A stretch of DNA of 47,055 nt, taken from Saprospiraceae bacterium (GTDB taxonomy: Bacteria; Bacteroidota; Bacteroidia; Chitinophagales; Saprospiraceae). Location of the stretch: NCBI GenBank assembly GCA_020630735.1, contig JAHDIP010000019.1, positions 1 through 47,055 on the forward strand, written 5' to 3'. Shown here piece after piece: positions 23,300 to 32,425 of this stretch. A program made the position numbers and the translations under genes. Below the pieces are notes generated by a model. That model worked only from the letters and a program-made list of their open reading frames with translations, did not search any database and was not told the origin of the DNA. How positions within the stretch are numbered: position 1 is the stretch's first letter; every line of letters starts with the position of its first letter.

Positions 23300-24235
23300 A
23301 TGAAAAACATTAAATTTCAATTTGGAAGTACACCTACTTGCACTATGACTCAAAAACAAATGGAAAAAGTAAAATCTGCTATTACTATTTTAGAAAAGGT
23401 AGTTGCTTCTCCATCTTTCAAGAAGAATGTTAATGACTTTAATTGGAGTTCTAGAAATAAGACAACATACAATCGCTTTCATTTGTCTAATGGAATGTCG
23501 AATGCTCAAGTTTGGGATTGCATTACCAATGCTACCAACTGGTTTAACCCTACCATGAAAACGAAGACAACAAATACAGTAATCAATATCGTTCCTTGTA
23601 CAACAAGAAACGAAGTAGTCTCTAGAGCTAATGGTACAAACACTATGGCTAGTACACCTATTACTGCTGGTACAACGATCAATCCGATGGCACCTGTTTT
23701 TAATATTTGTTTAGATGCTAACTGGATGAATAGTCCAATGTGTACTCCTGTACATATTGCTTCTTGTATCATGCACGAATATTGTGTATGCTTAGGATTT
23801 GGCTGCCAAATGAATGGCCAATTAGTTCCTAACTTTGATTGTACAGTACCTTATGCTTGTGGAACAATAGTGCGTGAAGTATGCCAAGAAATGAGTAAGA
23901 AAAATAAAATGATTGCTGGCTGTTTTGAAGTGATCAACGAAAGTAATTATAACTATAGCCCATGCACTACTACTTTCTGTTGTGCTAGTGTAAATACGCA
24001 GTGTGTAACGACTTGCAATACCATTGATACAGCAATCACAGGTATGATGACGGAGCTAGATTGTATCGAAAATGTAAGCAAAAATACAAAGGCAGAAACT
24101 ACCCGAATGGAGACATTGACTAATTGCATCAAAATGCTTCAAGAAGTAAAAGCTAATTTGGTAAATACTTCTTTGGATGCTTGCGAAACGATGAGTACAC
24201 CAGTTTCTGTTCGTGAAATGACAATGATTGGATAA
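23300..24235 (+). CDS. Cysteine-rich protein of a metzincin-like family with altered active site
   Basis: A 311-residue protein without a signal peptide. It carries about 21 cysteines and only a few histidines. Residues 135-195 follow a predicted zinc-protease family recalled from Bacteroidota and Proteobacteria: APVFNICLDANWMNSP, HIASCIMHEYCVCLGFGC, then TVPYACGTIVREV. In active members the motif is HExxHxxGFxH. Here His159, Glu160 and Gly166 remain, but the second His is Val163 and the third is Cys169. The residue after the family's VPYA is also Cys. Thus it is either an inactive pseudoenzyme or a protein that binds metal through cysteines. It has its own region, with a strong terminator 29 bases downstream. 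Whether it is exported without a signal (for example as an effector) is unknown. Confidence 0.72.
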   Translation: MKNIKFQFGSTPTCTMTQKQMEKVKSAITILEKVVASPSFKKNVNDFNWSSRNKTTYNRFHLSNGMSNAQVWDCITNATNWFNPTMKTKTTNTVINIVPCTTRNEVVSRANGTNTMASTPITAGTTINPMAPVFNICLDANWMNSPMCTPVHIASCIMHEYCVCLGFGCQMNGQLVPNFDCTVPYACGTIVREVCQEMSKKNKMIAGCFEVINESNYNYSPCTTTFCCASVNTQCVTTCNTIDTAITGMMTELDCIENVSKNTKAETTRMETLTNCIKMLQEVKANLVNTSLDACETMSTPVSVREMTMIG

Positions 24236-24263
24236 AATTGAATTTTTTTGATTGATAAATATT

Positions 24264-24298
24264 AGGTCTTCGGAATATTTTCCGAAGACCTTTTTTTG
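24264..24298. terminator. Bidirectional terminator between the Cys-rich gene and kbl
   Basis: AGGTCTTCGGAA pairs with TTCCGAAGACCT around TATT, followed by a T run on the plus strand. It lies between two converging stop codons. Confidence 0.9.
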
Positions 24299-24301
24299 AG
24301 T

Positions 24302-25489
24302 TTATATAACGCCTAATTCTTTTCCAACTTTAGTAAAAGCAGCTACCGCTTTTTCCAAGTGCGCTTGTTCATGCCCTGCAGAAATTTGAACTCGAATACG
24401 AGCTTTTTCTTTTGGTACAACAGGGTAGTAGAACCCAATTACATAGATACCTTCGTCTAAGAGTTTATTGGCAAATACTTGAGAAAGTTTAGCATCATAC
24501 AGCATAATAGGAACTATAGGATGGACGCCTTCGATAATATCGAAACCAGCTTCGCTCATTGCATTACGAAAATACATAGTATTTTTTTCAAGCTTATCTC
24601 TCAATGCAGTACTTGTACTTAAAAGATCTAATACTTTGATAGAAGCTCCTACAATAGAAGGGGCAACTGTATTAGAAAATAAGTAAGGACGAGAACGTTG
24701 ACGTAGTACTTCGACTATTTCTTTGCGAGCAGCAGTGAATCCGCCAGAAGCACCACCTAATGCTTTACCGAAAGTACCTGTAATGATGTCTACTCTTCCC
24801 ATTGCATTTTTGTACTCATGAGTTCCCCTTCCAGTCTTACCTACAAATCCTGTAGAGTGACATTCGTCTACCATAACCATAGCGTCGTATTTATCTGCTA
24901 AGTCACATATTTTATCAATTTGAGCAATTGTACCATCCATAGAAAAGACACCATCGGTTGCGATTAATTTTCGACGAGCATCTTTTGCTTCTATCAATTT
25001 TGCTTCGAGGTCAGCCATGTCGTTTGTTTTGTACCGATAACGTGCAGCTTTACATAAGCGAATACCATCTATAATGGAAGCGTGATTTAATGAATCAGAA
25101 ATAATCGCATCTTCTGCCGTCAAAAGAGGTTCGAATAAACCACCATTGGCGTCGAAAGCTGCAGCATATAAAATAGCATCTTCCATTCCTAAAAAATCGG
25201 CGATCTTTTGTTCTAGTTCTTTATGAATATTTTGTGTACCACAAATAAAACGAACAGATGACATCCCGAAACCATGTGAATCAATAGCGACTTTAGCGGC
25301 TTCAATTACATCAGGATGAGAAGAAAGACCTAAGTAATTGTTGGCACAAAAGTTTAAGACTTCATCGCCCTTTGTGGTTTTGATGGCTGCTGATTGAGGA
25401 GTCGTAATGATGCGTTCTTCTTTATATAAGCCTGCTTCTTTAATATCGTCAATTTCTTTTTGTAAAACAGGTGCTAGATTTTTAAACAT
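24302..25489 (-). CDS. kbl: Glycine C-acetyltransferase (2-amino-3-ketobutyrate CoA ligase)
   Basis: A 395-residue PLP enzyme of the alpha-oxoamine synthase family. The PLP lysine is Lys242 in [14 protein letters not shown]. Other signatures are [36 protein letters not shown] and [12 protein letters not shown]. It splits L-2-amino-3-ketobutyrate with CoA to glycine and acetyl-CoA, the second step of threonine breakdown. The gene immediately upstream, 12 bases away, encodes the dehydrogenase of the first step, which separates this enzyme from the related KBL-like BioF and serine palmitoyltransferases. Normal length; cytoplasmic. The operon ends at the hairpin at 24264. Confidence 0.95.
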   Translation of the reverse strand: MFKNLAPVLQKEIDDIKEAGLYKEERIITTPQSAAIKTTKGDEVLNFCANNYLGLSSHPDVIEAAKVAIDSHGFGMSSVRFICGTQNIHKELEQKIADFLGMEDAILYAAAFDANGGLFEPLLTAEDAIISDSLNHASIIDGIRLCKAARYRYKTNDMADLEAKLIEAKDARRKLIATDGVFSMDGTIAQIDKICDLADKYDAMVMVDECHSTGFVGKTGRGTHEYKNAMGRVDIITGTFGKALGGASGGFTAARKEIVEVLRQRSRPYLFSNTVAPSIVGASIKVLDLLSTSTALRDKLEKNTMYFRNAMSEAGFDIIEGVHPIVPIMLYDAKLSQVFANKLLDEGIYVIGFYYPVVPKEKARIRVQISAGHEQAHLEKAVAAFTKVGKELGVI

Positions 25490-25501
25490 AGAAATATAAG
25501 T

Positions 25502-26467
25502 TTATGGATGAATATTTTCGGTTTGTTGATATCGTTTAATTAAGTTGCTTAACATGTCTTTTGTCATCGAAGAAATATCATATTTTGGAGCCCAATTCCA
25601 ATCTTGTTGAGCAGCGGTATCGTCGATACTTTCTGGCCAAGAATCAGCAATTGCTTGTCTGAAGTCAGGTGCATAGACTGTCTTAAAATCGGGTAATTGC
25701 TTTTGAATTTCTAGTGTAAGTTCGGCTGGTGTAAAGTCCATGCCAGCGATATTATAACTCGATCTTATTTTTATTTGCTCAGCAGGTGCATCCATCAATT
25801 GAAGCGTAGCACGAATAGCATCTTCCATGTACATCATTGGCAACCGAGTATCCTTTTTTAGGAAACAAATATAGTCTTCATTTTGGGCTGCTTTGTGGAA
25901 AATATCTACAGCATAATCTGTCGTTCCTCCACCTGCTAAAGATTGGTGACCGATGATACCTGGATAGCGTAATGATCTAATATCTATACCGAATTTTGCA
26001 TGATAATATTCAGCCCAAGATTCGCCCGCTACTTTGCTAATACCGTAAACCGTTTCAGCGTGTAAGATGGTTTGTTGTGGTGTAGAAACTCGTGGAGTCT
26101 TACTGCCAAAAACTGCAATAGAACTAGGAAAGAATATTTTATCAATTGCTTTTTCTTTTGCCACTTCTAGTACATTGAATAGGCTATTCATGTTTAGATC
26201 CCAAGCTAGTTTTGGGTTCTTTTCTCCCTTAGCTGATAAGATAGCAGCTAGGTGGAAAATTTGATTGATCTTATATTTGTCGATGACTTTCGCTAGGTCG
26301 GTAGCCTTAAGAATGTCTAATTGTTCGAAAGGAGCATTCTTCTCTTTGGGAAGTCTTATATCAGAAGCAATGACATTTGAGCTGCCATATATCTTTCGTA
26401 ATTCTTGGGTCAATACGGAACCAATTTGCCCATTTGCACCAATCACTAAAATAGTGTCTTTTCTCAT
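25502..26467 (-). CDS. L-threonine 3-dehydrogenase, SDR/epimerase-type
   Basis: A 321-residue extended short-chain dehydrogenase. The NAD-binding loop is GANGQIGSVL (residues 10-19), the catalytic pair is Tyr141 and Lys145 in VYGISKVAG, and Ser116 lies in FFPSSIAVFG. The sequence MYMEDAIRATLQLMDAP and the pairing with kbl identify the epimerase-like threonine dehydrogenase known from psychrophiles and trypanosomes, not the zinc-dependent medium-chain TDH of E. coli. It oxidises L-threonine to 2-amino-3-ketobutyrate, and the downstream product makes glycine plus acetyl-CoA. The gene is first in a two-gene minus-strand operon. About 150 bases upstream contain no obvious promoter box. Confidence 0.92.
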   Translation of the reverse strand: MRKDTILVIGANGQIGSVLTQELRKIYGSSNVIASDIRLPKEKNAPFEQLDILKATDLAKVIDKYKINQIFHLAAILSAKGEKNPKLAWDLNMNSLFNVLEVAKEKAIDKIFFPSSIAVFGSKTPRVSTPQQTILHAETVYGISKVAGESWAEYYHAKFGIDIRSLRYPGIIGHQSLAGGGTTDYAVDIFHKAAQNEDYICFLKKDTRLPMMYMEDAIRATLQLMDAPAEQIKIRSSYNIAGMDFTPAELTLEIQKQLPDFKTVYAPDFRQAIADSWPESIDDTAAQQDWNWAPKYDISSMTKDMLSNLIKRYQQTENIHP

Positions 26468-26614
26468 AGATTAACTTAGGACTTTTAACGTAGAAACTGC
26501 AAAAAATAATAAACTAACTTGTAAAATAGTTCAAGAGCTTATCACAAAATAGGCATTCTAATTTGAATTTAACAAACGTTTTGGACTTAATAATTGGAAT
26601 AATTTATAGCGAAT

Positions 26615-27082
26615 TTACGCTAGGGTAGGGAAGTCAGGTATAGAGTCCAGAAAATCAAAGGATTGACTTTCATAATTGACTTGACAGCAAAAAGAAGTAA
26701 GACCGTTGGTGAGCATCAAGTATGGTACTCGAAGCGGTAAATTATAACGTCCTATTTGCTCAAAAGTACTTTGGGTAATAGGTACATCAGGGGCTTTGCA
26801 TTCTACTAATAAAAAGGGTGTCATCTCCATATCATACACCAGTATATCGCAGCGTTTACTCAAGCCATTTAGTTTCAATCCTTTTTCAACACGGATTCTA
26901 TTTTTATTATATTTTTTGAAATCTATTAAGTAGCAAAGAGTTAGCTGACGCACCATTTCTTCGGGACCTAGTACTAGAAATTTTTTTCGAATAGGGTCAT
27001 AGATATACCGCTTATTTTCTTCCGTTTTTGTTCTAAGTTTTTCTTGGTATCTTAAAAGTTGTAGGTCAATTTGCTTGCTCAT
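26615..27082 (-). CDS. HsdR_N-like PD-(D/E)xK nuclease-fold protein
   Basis: A 155-residue protein matching the N-terminal nuclease domain of type I restriction R subunits (HSDR_N_2). A helical start and the segment YDPIRKKFLVLGPEEMVRQL precede the nuclease core: Asp79 in KRCDILVYD, then Glu94 and Lys96 in PFLLVECKAPD. There are no helicase motors and no hsdM or hsdS genes nearby, so it is not part of a type I system. Stand-alone proteins of this kind are widespread in Bacteroidota and of unknown role, possibly DNA repair. Its start overlaps the end of the receiver-HPt gene by 17 bases, suggesting coupled translation with the signalling genes upstream. Confidence 0.85.
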   Translation of the reverse strand: MSKQIDLQLLRYQEKLRTKTEENKRYIYDPIRKKFLVLGPEEMVRQLTLCYLIDFKKYNKNRIRVEKGLKLNGLSKRCDILVYDMEMTPFLLVECKAPDVPITQSTFEQIGRYNLPLRVPYLMLTNGLTSFCCQVNYESQSFDFLDSIPDFPTLA

Positions 27083-27845
27083 GTAAACTGTTTAAATAAT
27101 GCTTTAATTGTAAGCAAGGTTCTTTGGATGCTGTAGTTAATTGCTTAATTATTCTTTGAATGAAGTCGATTTTATGATTTGATTTTATGGCTTGCTCGAT
27201 GTCTTTTGAAAGACTTGATAAATACTTCATCCCCATCAATGCAAAAGAAGACTTGAGTTGGTGAGCTGTTTTAAAAATAGTTTTTTTATCATCTATTTGT
27301 CCAGCAATATTTAATTGCTTCATTTGATTTTTACTTTCAGATAAAAAACTTTGTATGATCTCTTTTATTAAAGCATCGTCATTATTAAAATTCTTCTTCA
27401 ATAAAGTCAAGTTAAATTCATTTTTCGATGAATGTACTAGTTGATTTTTCTCTGAAACTAGAACAGATGAGAGAGGTATTTTTTTTAATGTATTATTGAT
27501 AATAGTCGTTATGTGCCCTAAATGCTGAAGGTTAATGTCTTTTACGAGTACTTCCACAGCTCCCATAGAAAGCGCCGCTTCTCTATCGTCCTTATCATCA
27601 GAACCAGTGAGCAAAATAAATGGAAGAGTTTTGAGATCAGAGGCTAGTTCGAAAGCAATTCCGTCGCTCAAATGAAGATCGACTAAGGTAAAATCATATT
27701 GATGAGACCTCAGTTGTTGACGGGCATCAGCTATTGTCGAAGCAATGTCTATTTGTGCAGCTTCGAAAGTAGTAGTAAGTTTGCGTTTGATAACCATTTG
27801 ATCTACTATATCGTCTTCGATTAGTAGGATTTTTAAACAATTCAT
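27066..27845 (-). CDS. Response regulator with C-terminal HPt domain
   Basis: A 259-residue protein. The receiver domain (about 1-122) has acidic pocket Glu10-Asp11-Asp12, phosphoacceptor Asp56 in FTLVDLHLSDG, Thr80 in FILLTGSDD and Lys102. After a linker, residues 150-255 form a histidine phosphotransfer domain with His195 in KTAHQLKSSFALMG. It can therefore receive phosphate on Asp56 and on His195, as in relay systems; there is no DNA-binding domain. It follows the single receiver gene by 33 bases. Natural partners are the large PAS kinase upstream and the receivers of the block. It ends overlapping the HsdR_N-like gene. Confidence 0.88.
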   Translation of the reverse strand: MNCLKILLIEDDIVDQMVIKRKLTTTFEAAQIDIASTIADARQQLRSHQYDFTLVDLHLSDGIAFELASDLKTLPFILLTGSDDKDDREAALSMGAVEVLVKDINLQHLGHITTIINNTLKKIPLSSVLVSEKNQLVHSSKNEFNLTLLKKNFNNDDALIKEIIQSFLSESKNQMKQLNIAGQIDDKKTIFKTAHQLKSSFALMGMKYLSSLSKDIEQAIKSNHKIDFIQRIIKQLTTASKEPCLQLKHYLNSLHEQAN

Positions 27846-27878
27846 TTGTGGGTAAATAAGGGTAAATTACAGTATTAT

Positions 27879-28289
27879 TTAATCAGGCAATTCGCTGTTT
27901 GACCAATATTTGGTAATCGTTTTTACCATTTCAAGAAATTCGTTGTAGTCAACAGGTTTTACCATATATCCAGCAACGCTGTAGTTAAAACTTGTTATCC
28001 TGTCTTGATGTTCCTTAGATGTAGTAAGAATGATGATAGGAATAGACTTTATAGATTCATCTTTTTTAGCGATTTCTAAAAATTCCAAGCCATTCATCTT
28101 AGGCATATTTAGATCAAGTAAAATGATGCACGGTCTTATTTCATTTGATACTAACAAATCTAATGCCTCTTCGCCATTTTCAACGTGTAGAATTTTATTA
28201 GGAATTTCTAGCTGTTTAAATGCTCTTTGAACCGTTAATGCATCTACCTGATCATCTTCGACAAGTAAGATCGGGTTTTGGCTATTCAT
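27879..28289 (-). CDS. Single-domain response regulator (Rcp1/CheY-like)
   Basis: A 136-residue stand-alone receiver: Glu11-Asp12-Asp13 (LLVEDDQVD), phosphoacceptor Asp59 (IILLDLNMPKMNG), Thr in IILTTSKEH and Lys in MVKPVDYNEF. The spelling LLVEDDQVDALTVQRAFKQL is typical of receivers paired with multi-PAS kinases of the phytochrome-linked Rcp type. It is encoded 86 bases downstream of the kinase, its likely phosphodonor. With no output domain, it probably passes phosphate on to the HPt protein encoded next or acts by protein contact. Confidence 0.9.
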   Translation of the reverse strand: MNSQNPILLVEDDQVDALTVQRAFKQLEIPNKILHVENGEEALDLLVSNEIRPCIILLDLNMPKMNGLEFLEIAKKDESIKSIPIIILTTSKEHQDRITSFNYSVAGYMVKPVDYNEFLEMVKTITKYWSNSELPD

Positions 28290-28375
28290 TGCTTTTTATT
28301 AAAAAAATAGCTGCTTATGATTGATACTTGATCAATATAAACCAGCCTTAATAATTACTCTCAGAAGTAAAAATA

Positions 28376-31300
28376 CTATTTTTTTATGGTAAACTCAAAA
28401 GAAGTTCCTTTCCCTTTTTGTGAACGTACAGAAATTTGCCCTTCATAGTTTTCGATAATACGTTTTACGATAGTAAGACCAATTCCTGTACTTTCAAATC
28501 GATCTCTAGGTTGTAGAGTCTGAAAAATCTGAAATATTTTATTAAAATATTTTTCTTCTATCCCTGCTCCATTATCTTTGACCGTAAATTGATGAAACTT
28601 GTTTAGACATTTATAGGAAATTTGAACCCAACCATTTGCTTTATCATTGTACTTTATTGCATTGCTAATAAGATTTTGGAATAACTGCTCAATTCTGATT
28701 CTTTCTGCAAAAATAATGGGTAGCTTTTTAGGGACTTTTATGCTAAATTTTGACGGCACATCTAATAGGTCGTTTATGTTTTCGATCAGTTCATGTGTAT
28801 CTATCGATTCTTTTTCACTGTAGATTCGACCTATTCTTGAATACTCTAAAATACCTTCGATAAAGTTATGCATTCTTGTTACCCTATTTTGCAGGAGACT
28901 TATATGTTTTTTTCCTTGATCATCTAGCAGATCTTTATAGTCTTCGGCGATAAATTGAGAAAGAGAACCAATAGCTCGAAGTGGAGCTTTAAGGTCGTGC
29001 GAAACAATATAAGCGAAGTCTTCTAATTCTTTAAGTAATTGCTCTCGTTTTATTTCTGCATCTTTTAGTTCAGTGATGTCTCTTGCAATATCTCTTGATC
29101 CTACAAATTCATCATTTTCATAAATGGCATTGGAGTTGACACGTAGATACTTTACGTTTCGATCTTTTGTCAGAATTCTTCCTTCATAATTGCTATAAAA
29201 CCCCTCTGTTAATAATTTCTGTAAATAGGCATTCGATTTTTCTTTATCATCAGGATGAACAATGTCTGGTATCCTAATTTGTTTGAGTTCTTCTTCGGTA
29301 TAGCCCAATAGTTTGCAAGCAGCTTTATTGGCATTTTTGAAGGTTCCATCTTTATTTATAATCAAGAGCGAATCATACATGTTTTCAAATAGATCTCGAT
29401 AGCGCTCGTTGGTTTCTCGTATTTCAATCTCTTTCTTTTTGAGCAGACTGATATCTTGAACAGTTCCATATATTTTTATGGTTTTACCATTTTTGTGATG
29501 TGCTTGCCCTCTTGCAATTGTATGAATAATAGTACCATCAGGTTTTATTTTTCGAATTTCTAATTCGTAAGGTTTTCGAGTTTGAATAGTCGTATTTACG
29601 GCTTCTTTTAATTTTTCTTTATCATCAGGATGAATAACACTTATGTATTTACTAAAACTAGGATTCCCTTTTTTAGGATCAAAACCTAAGATATTGAATG
29701 TTTCGGGAGACCAAAAAATTTCTTTAGTAGTAATATCGAATTCCCAATTACCCATTTTTGCCAATCGTTGTGCATCCTTAAGTCGGTTTTGACTTCTTTC
29801 GAGTTCTGCTTGTGCAGCTTTTTTTTCTGTAATGTCTATAACAACAGCTATACTCATTTGTATATCGCCCAAAGTATCACGAATAATAGAAACAGTTACA
29901 TTACCCCACATGATACTTTTGTCCTTTTTTATATATCGTTTTGGGAGATTGAAACTTTTAATTTTTCCTTTATTTAATTCTTTAAAATACTTTTGAAAAT
30001 TTTGCTCTTCTTTTGAAAAAGTAATATCATTTATATCTAGTTTTTTTATTTCGTCAATACTATAGCCGATCATGTCAGCAAAACGTTGGTTGGCGATTAG
30101 TTGGCCATTTTCGTTGGTCATAACGACTCCTACAGGGCTTTGTTCATATAGGCTCCTAAATTTTTCTTCACTTTCTTTAAGTCTGCGTTGAGTGTGCATT
30201 AGTTCTGTAATATCTTTTCCATAAACGGAGCAGCCAATAATATTTCTTTCTTTATCTCTAATGGGAGAAATATTGACTAGATCGAAATACTTTTTATCGC
30301 CGAGACTATGGCTTTTACGAATAGTAAATGTTTCGCCAGTAAATGCTCTATCATAGTGGTTTTTCCATTCCTCTTTTGCCTCAGATTCAGGTAATATATT
30401 AAGCCCTTTAGATAGTTCTTTTTTATTAAAAAGATATTTTATTTTGTTGAACGATTTATTAAAAGCAATTAGATTGTAGTTTTTGTCTAAGGCATATATT
30501 TTATCTTTTGTACTTTGGAAAATAGCTTGCATCATTGCTTCGCTTTCTTTCAATGCCTGTTCACTTTCTTTTAATTGTTGTTCTGCTATTTTTCGTTCAG
30601 TGATATCTTTGAAAACCGAAATACGTAAATGTTCTTTTGGGAAAGGTAGCGTAAATGTTGTTATTTCGGTAGAAAGAATTACACCATCTTTTCGTTGATG
30701 AAGCCATTCGTATTGATAAAATCGCTGCTTTTTAATTTTTTTTATAATATCTTTTCGAGCTACACTTGACAATTGACCATTCTCTTGATATTTAGGACAA
30801 AAGTCTAATGGGCTAGAATTCATAAACTCTTTTTTAGAGACTTTAAAGTAGTTGAGCGTCTTTTTATTACAAAAAGTAGGGTGGTTTAGTTTTTCATCAA
30901 AAATAATTAGCCCATCAAATGTTTTTTCAAAAAGTAAACGGTAACGTTCTTCGTTTTCAATAAGAATTTTATTGGCATTTACTTGTTCTGTTATATCCCT
31001 TAGCATAGCGATAATGTATTGGACATTTCCTTCCTCATTTTTTAAAGGTAAGGCTGTTAACTCACTATGAATTATTTTGCCATTTTTCTTGATATATCGT
31101 TTGTTTATTGTAAGTGTTTCAGCTTGTTTTTCGAACAGTTTATCAATAAATTTATAACTCTTTTTTTTGTCATCAGGATGCAAAATAGAACTGATACCTC
31201 GCTCTTGAATTTGCCGTTTACTATAGCCTAATAATTTGCAAAGGGCTTTATTCGGAGAAATCGTTTTACGGTCATCGTCAATAATGGCAATACCTAAAGA

Positions 31301-32281
31301 ATTGTCTTCATAAAGTTTTCTAAAGCGGTTTTCACTTTCTATCAATGCTCTTTGAGTAGCTCTTTGGTCACTAATATTTGATATAATTCCTAGTACGCCA
31401 TCAATCCGATTATCAGAATCTTTGAAGGGCATAATTTGAATAGAGCACCACCATTTTTGTTTGCTTATTTTATGAATAAATTGTATGCTATGCTGTTGTT
31501 TTTTTCCTTTAAATCCTTTTTCAATTTTAAGATTTAACTCTTCTGCTTGATCCACTTTTTCTAAAAATGTATTAAAGTTTTTACCGATAACTTCTTTTTC
31601 ACTATATCCTGTTAATTCTGTTAATTTTTGATTTATTAATAATACTTCTCCTTCTTTATTTACAATAACAATCCCATTATTCATGTTTTTAATAACCAAC
31701 TGATAGGTATTGTTTTCAGTACTAACTTTAGAGAGTGATTTTTTACTGGATACAACGATTTGCTGTTCAGTTAGGCTAGCTTTAAGCGAAAGTGCCAATC
31801 TTTTAAAATGGTTTTCTAACTCATTTAAGCTATTTAAGAAAGTTGATTTTGTATTGTTAGAATGAAGCTTTATAAAGCCAATATTGCCTAAGCGAACTAT
31901 AGCAACTGTTGCTGCTTTATAGTCTTTCTCTTGTATCACTTTCTCAAAACTTACGTTTTCTGCGGCATAGGCAAATACATTAAGCTTCGTTAGTTTTTTA
32001 CTAATAAAATGCTTTTTATCAATTGATTTTTCTAATACTTTCCTATTGTTACTAGCATAAACCAATTGGTAGTCAGCTCCATCGTTTTGTGTTAACCAAA
32101 TGGATATAAACGTACATCTTTTATGTTTGATGAGTATTTTTGAAAACACTCTACTATTTTCTTTAATGTCTAATGAATTACCGATAGACATAGATAATTC
32201 ATAAAGGAATGGTAATTCTTTTTCAATAGAGGGCGATATATTGATCTTATTCATAGTATACTGAACATTATATGGAAACAT
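28376..32281 (-). CDS. Soluble multi-PAS sensor histidine kinase
   Basis: A 1301-residue protein with no membrane segment. An N-terminal GAF-like region (about 15-180) is followed by a row of about seven PAS/PAC domains (starts near 190, 315, 440, 575, 705, 835 and 960; each ends with a DITE- or DISD-like segment). The dimerisation/phosphoacceptor helix has His1095 in YIVSHDLKAPLR, and the HATPase has N-box LFQNLISNAIKYND, G1 VKDNGAGIEE and G2 ESTGIGLTIV. The kinase should sense redox, light or small ligands in the cytoplasm. The alternative start is Met10 (32254). The receiver genes follow directly downstream, and the FIST gene lies upstream beyond a terminator. The PAS domains are clearly related, as after tandem duplication. 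Confidence 0.92.
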   Translation of the reverse strand: MFPYNVQYTMNKINISPSIEKELPFLYELSMSIGNSLDIKENSRVFSKILIKHKRCTFISIWLTQNDGADYQLVYASNNRKVLEKSIDKKHFISKKLTKLNVFAYAAENVSFEKVIQEKDYKAATVAIVRLGNIGFIKLHSNNTKSTFLNSLNELENHFKRLALSLKASLTEQQIVVSSKKSLSKVSTENNTYQLVIKNMNNGIVIVNKEGEVLLINQKLTELTGYSEKEVIGKNFNTFLEKVDQAEELNLKIEKGFKGKKQQHSIQFIHKISKQKWWCSIQIMPFKDSDNRIDGVLGIISNISDQRATQRALIESENRFRKLYEDNSLGIAIIDDDRKTISPNKALCKLLGYSKRQIQERGISSILHPDDKKKSYKFIDKLFEKQAETLTINKRYIKKNGKIIHSELTALPLKNEEGNVQYIIAMLRDITEQVNANKILIENEERYRLLFEKTFDGLIIFDEKLNHPTFCNKKTLNYFKVSKKEFMNSSPLDFCPKYQENGQLSSVARKDIIKKIKKQRFYQYEWLHQRKDGVILSTEITTFTLPFPKEHLRISVFKDITERKIAEQQLKESEQALKESEAMMQAIFQSTKDKIYALDKNYNLIAFNKSFNKIKYLFNKKELSKGLNILPESEAKEEWKNHYDRAFTGETFTIRKSHSLGDKKYFDLVNISPIRDKERNIIGCSVYGKDITELMHTQRRLKESEEKFRSLYEQSPVGVVMTNENGQLIANQRFADMIGYSIDEIKKLDINDITFSKEEQNFQKYFKELNKGKIKSFNLPKRYIKKDKSIMWGNVTVSIIRDTLGDIQMSIAVVIDITEKKAAQAELERSQNRLKDAQRLAKMGNWEFDITTKEIFWSPETFNILGFDPKKGNPSFSKYISVIHPDDKEKLKEAVNTTIQTRKPYELEIRKIKPDGTIIHTIARGQAHHKNGKTIKIYGTVQDISLLKKKEIEIRETNERYRDLFENMYDSLLIINKDGTFKNANKAACKLLGYTEEELKQIRIPDIVHPDDKEKSNAYLQKLLTEGFYSNYEGRILTKDRNVKYLRVNSNAIYENDEFVGSRDIARDITELKDAEIKREQLLKELEDFAYIVSHDLKAPLRAIGSLSQFIAEDYKDLLDDQGKKHISLLQNRVTRMHNFIEGILEYSRIGRIYSEKESIDTHELIENINDLLDVPSKFSIKVPKKLPIIFAERIRIEQLFQNLISNAIKYNDKANGWVQISYKCLNKFHQFTVKDNGAGIEEKYFNKIFQIFQTLQPRDRFESTGIGLTIVKRIIENYEGQISVRSQKGKGTSFEFTIKK

Positions 32282-32302
32282 TAAAAACTACAGACAATTA
32301 AA

Positions 32303-32348
32303 CGATTTTCTATTTCAAAATAATGGACTTTTTTTATCCGTTACTTAA
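32303..32348. repeat. Half copy of the inverted-end intergenic repeat
   Basis: Read on the minus strand, TTAAGTAACGGATAAAAAAA, then GTCCATTATTTTGAAATAGA, matches one arm of the repeat at 18098 (TTAGTAACGAATAAAAAATA, then GGAGATAGAGATTTTG). No second arm is found before the kinase start at 32281. Confidence 0.5.
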
Positions 32349-32366
32349 AGGTATATTTTTTACAAT

Positions 32367-32403
32367 AAAAAAGCATCTTTATGATACCATAAAGATGCTT
32401 TTT
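32367..32403 (-). terminator. Terminator between the FIST gene and the kinase gene
   Basis: AAAAAGCATCTTTATG pairs with CATAAAGATGCTTTTT across ATAC, with T runs on both strands. It lies 23 bases after the FIST stop codon, so the kinase probably has its own promoter or depends on read-through. Confidence 0.85.
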
Positions 32404-32425
32404 GTTTGCTTCATGAACAACTTCT

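Noticed and set aside
26615-27082. Part of a type I restriction-modification system
   Set aside because: The HsdR_N-like protein has no helicase domains, and no hsdM or hsdS genes are nearby; it is a stand-alone protein.
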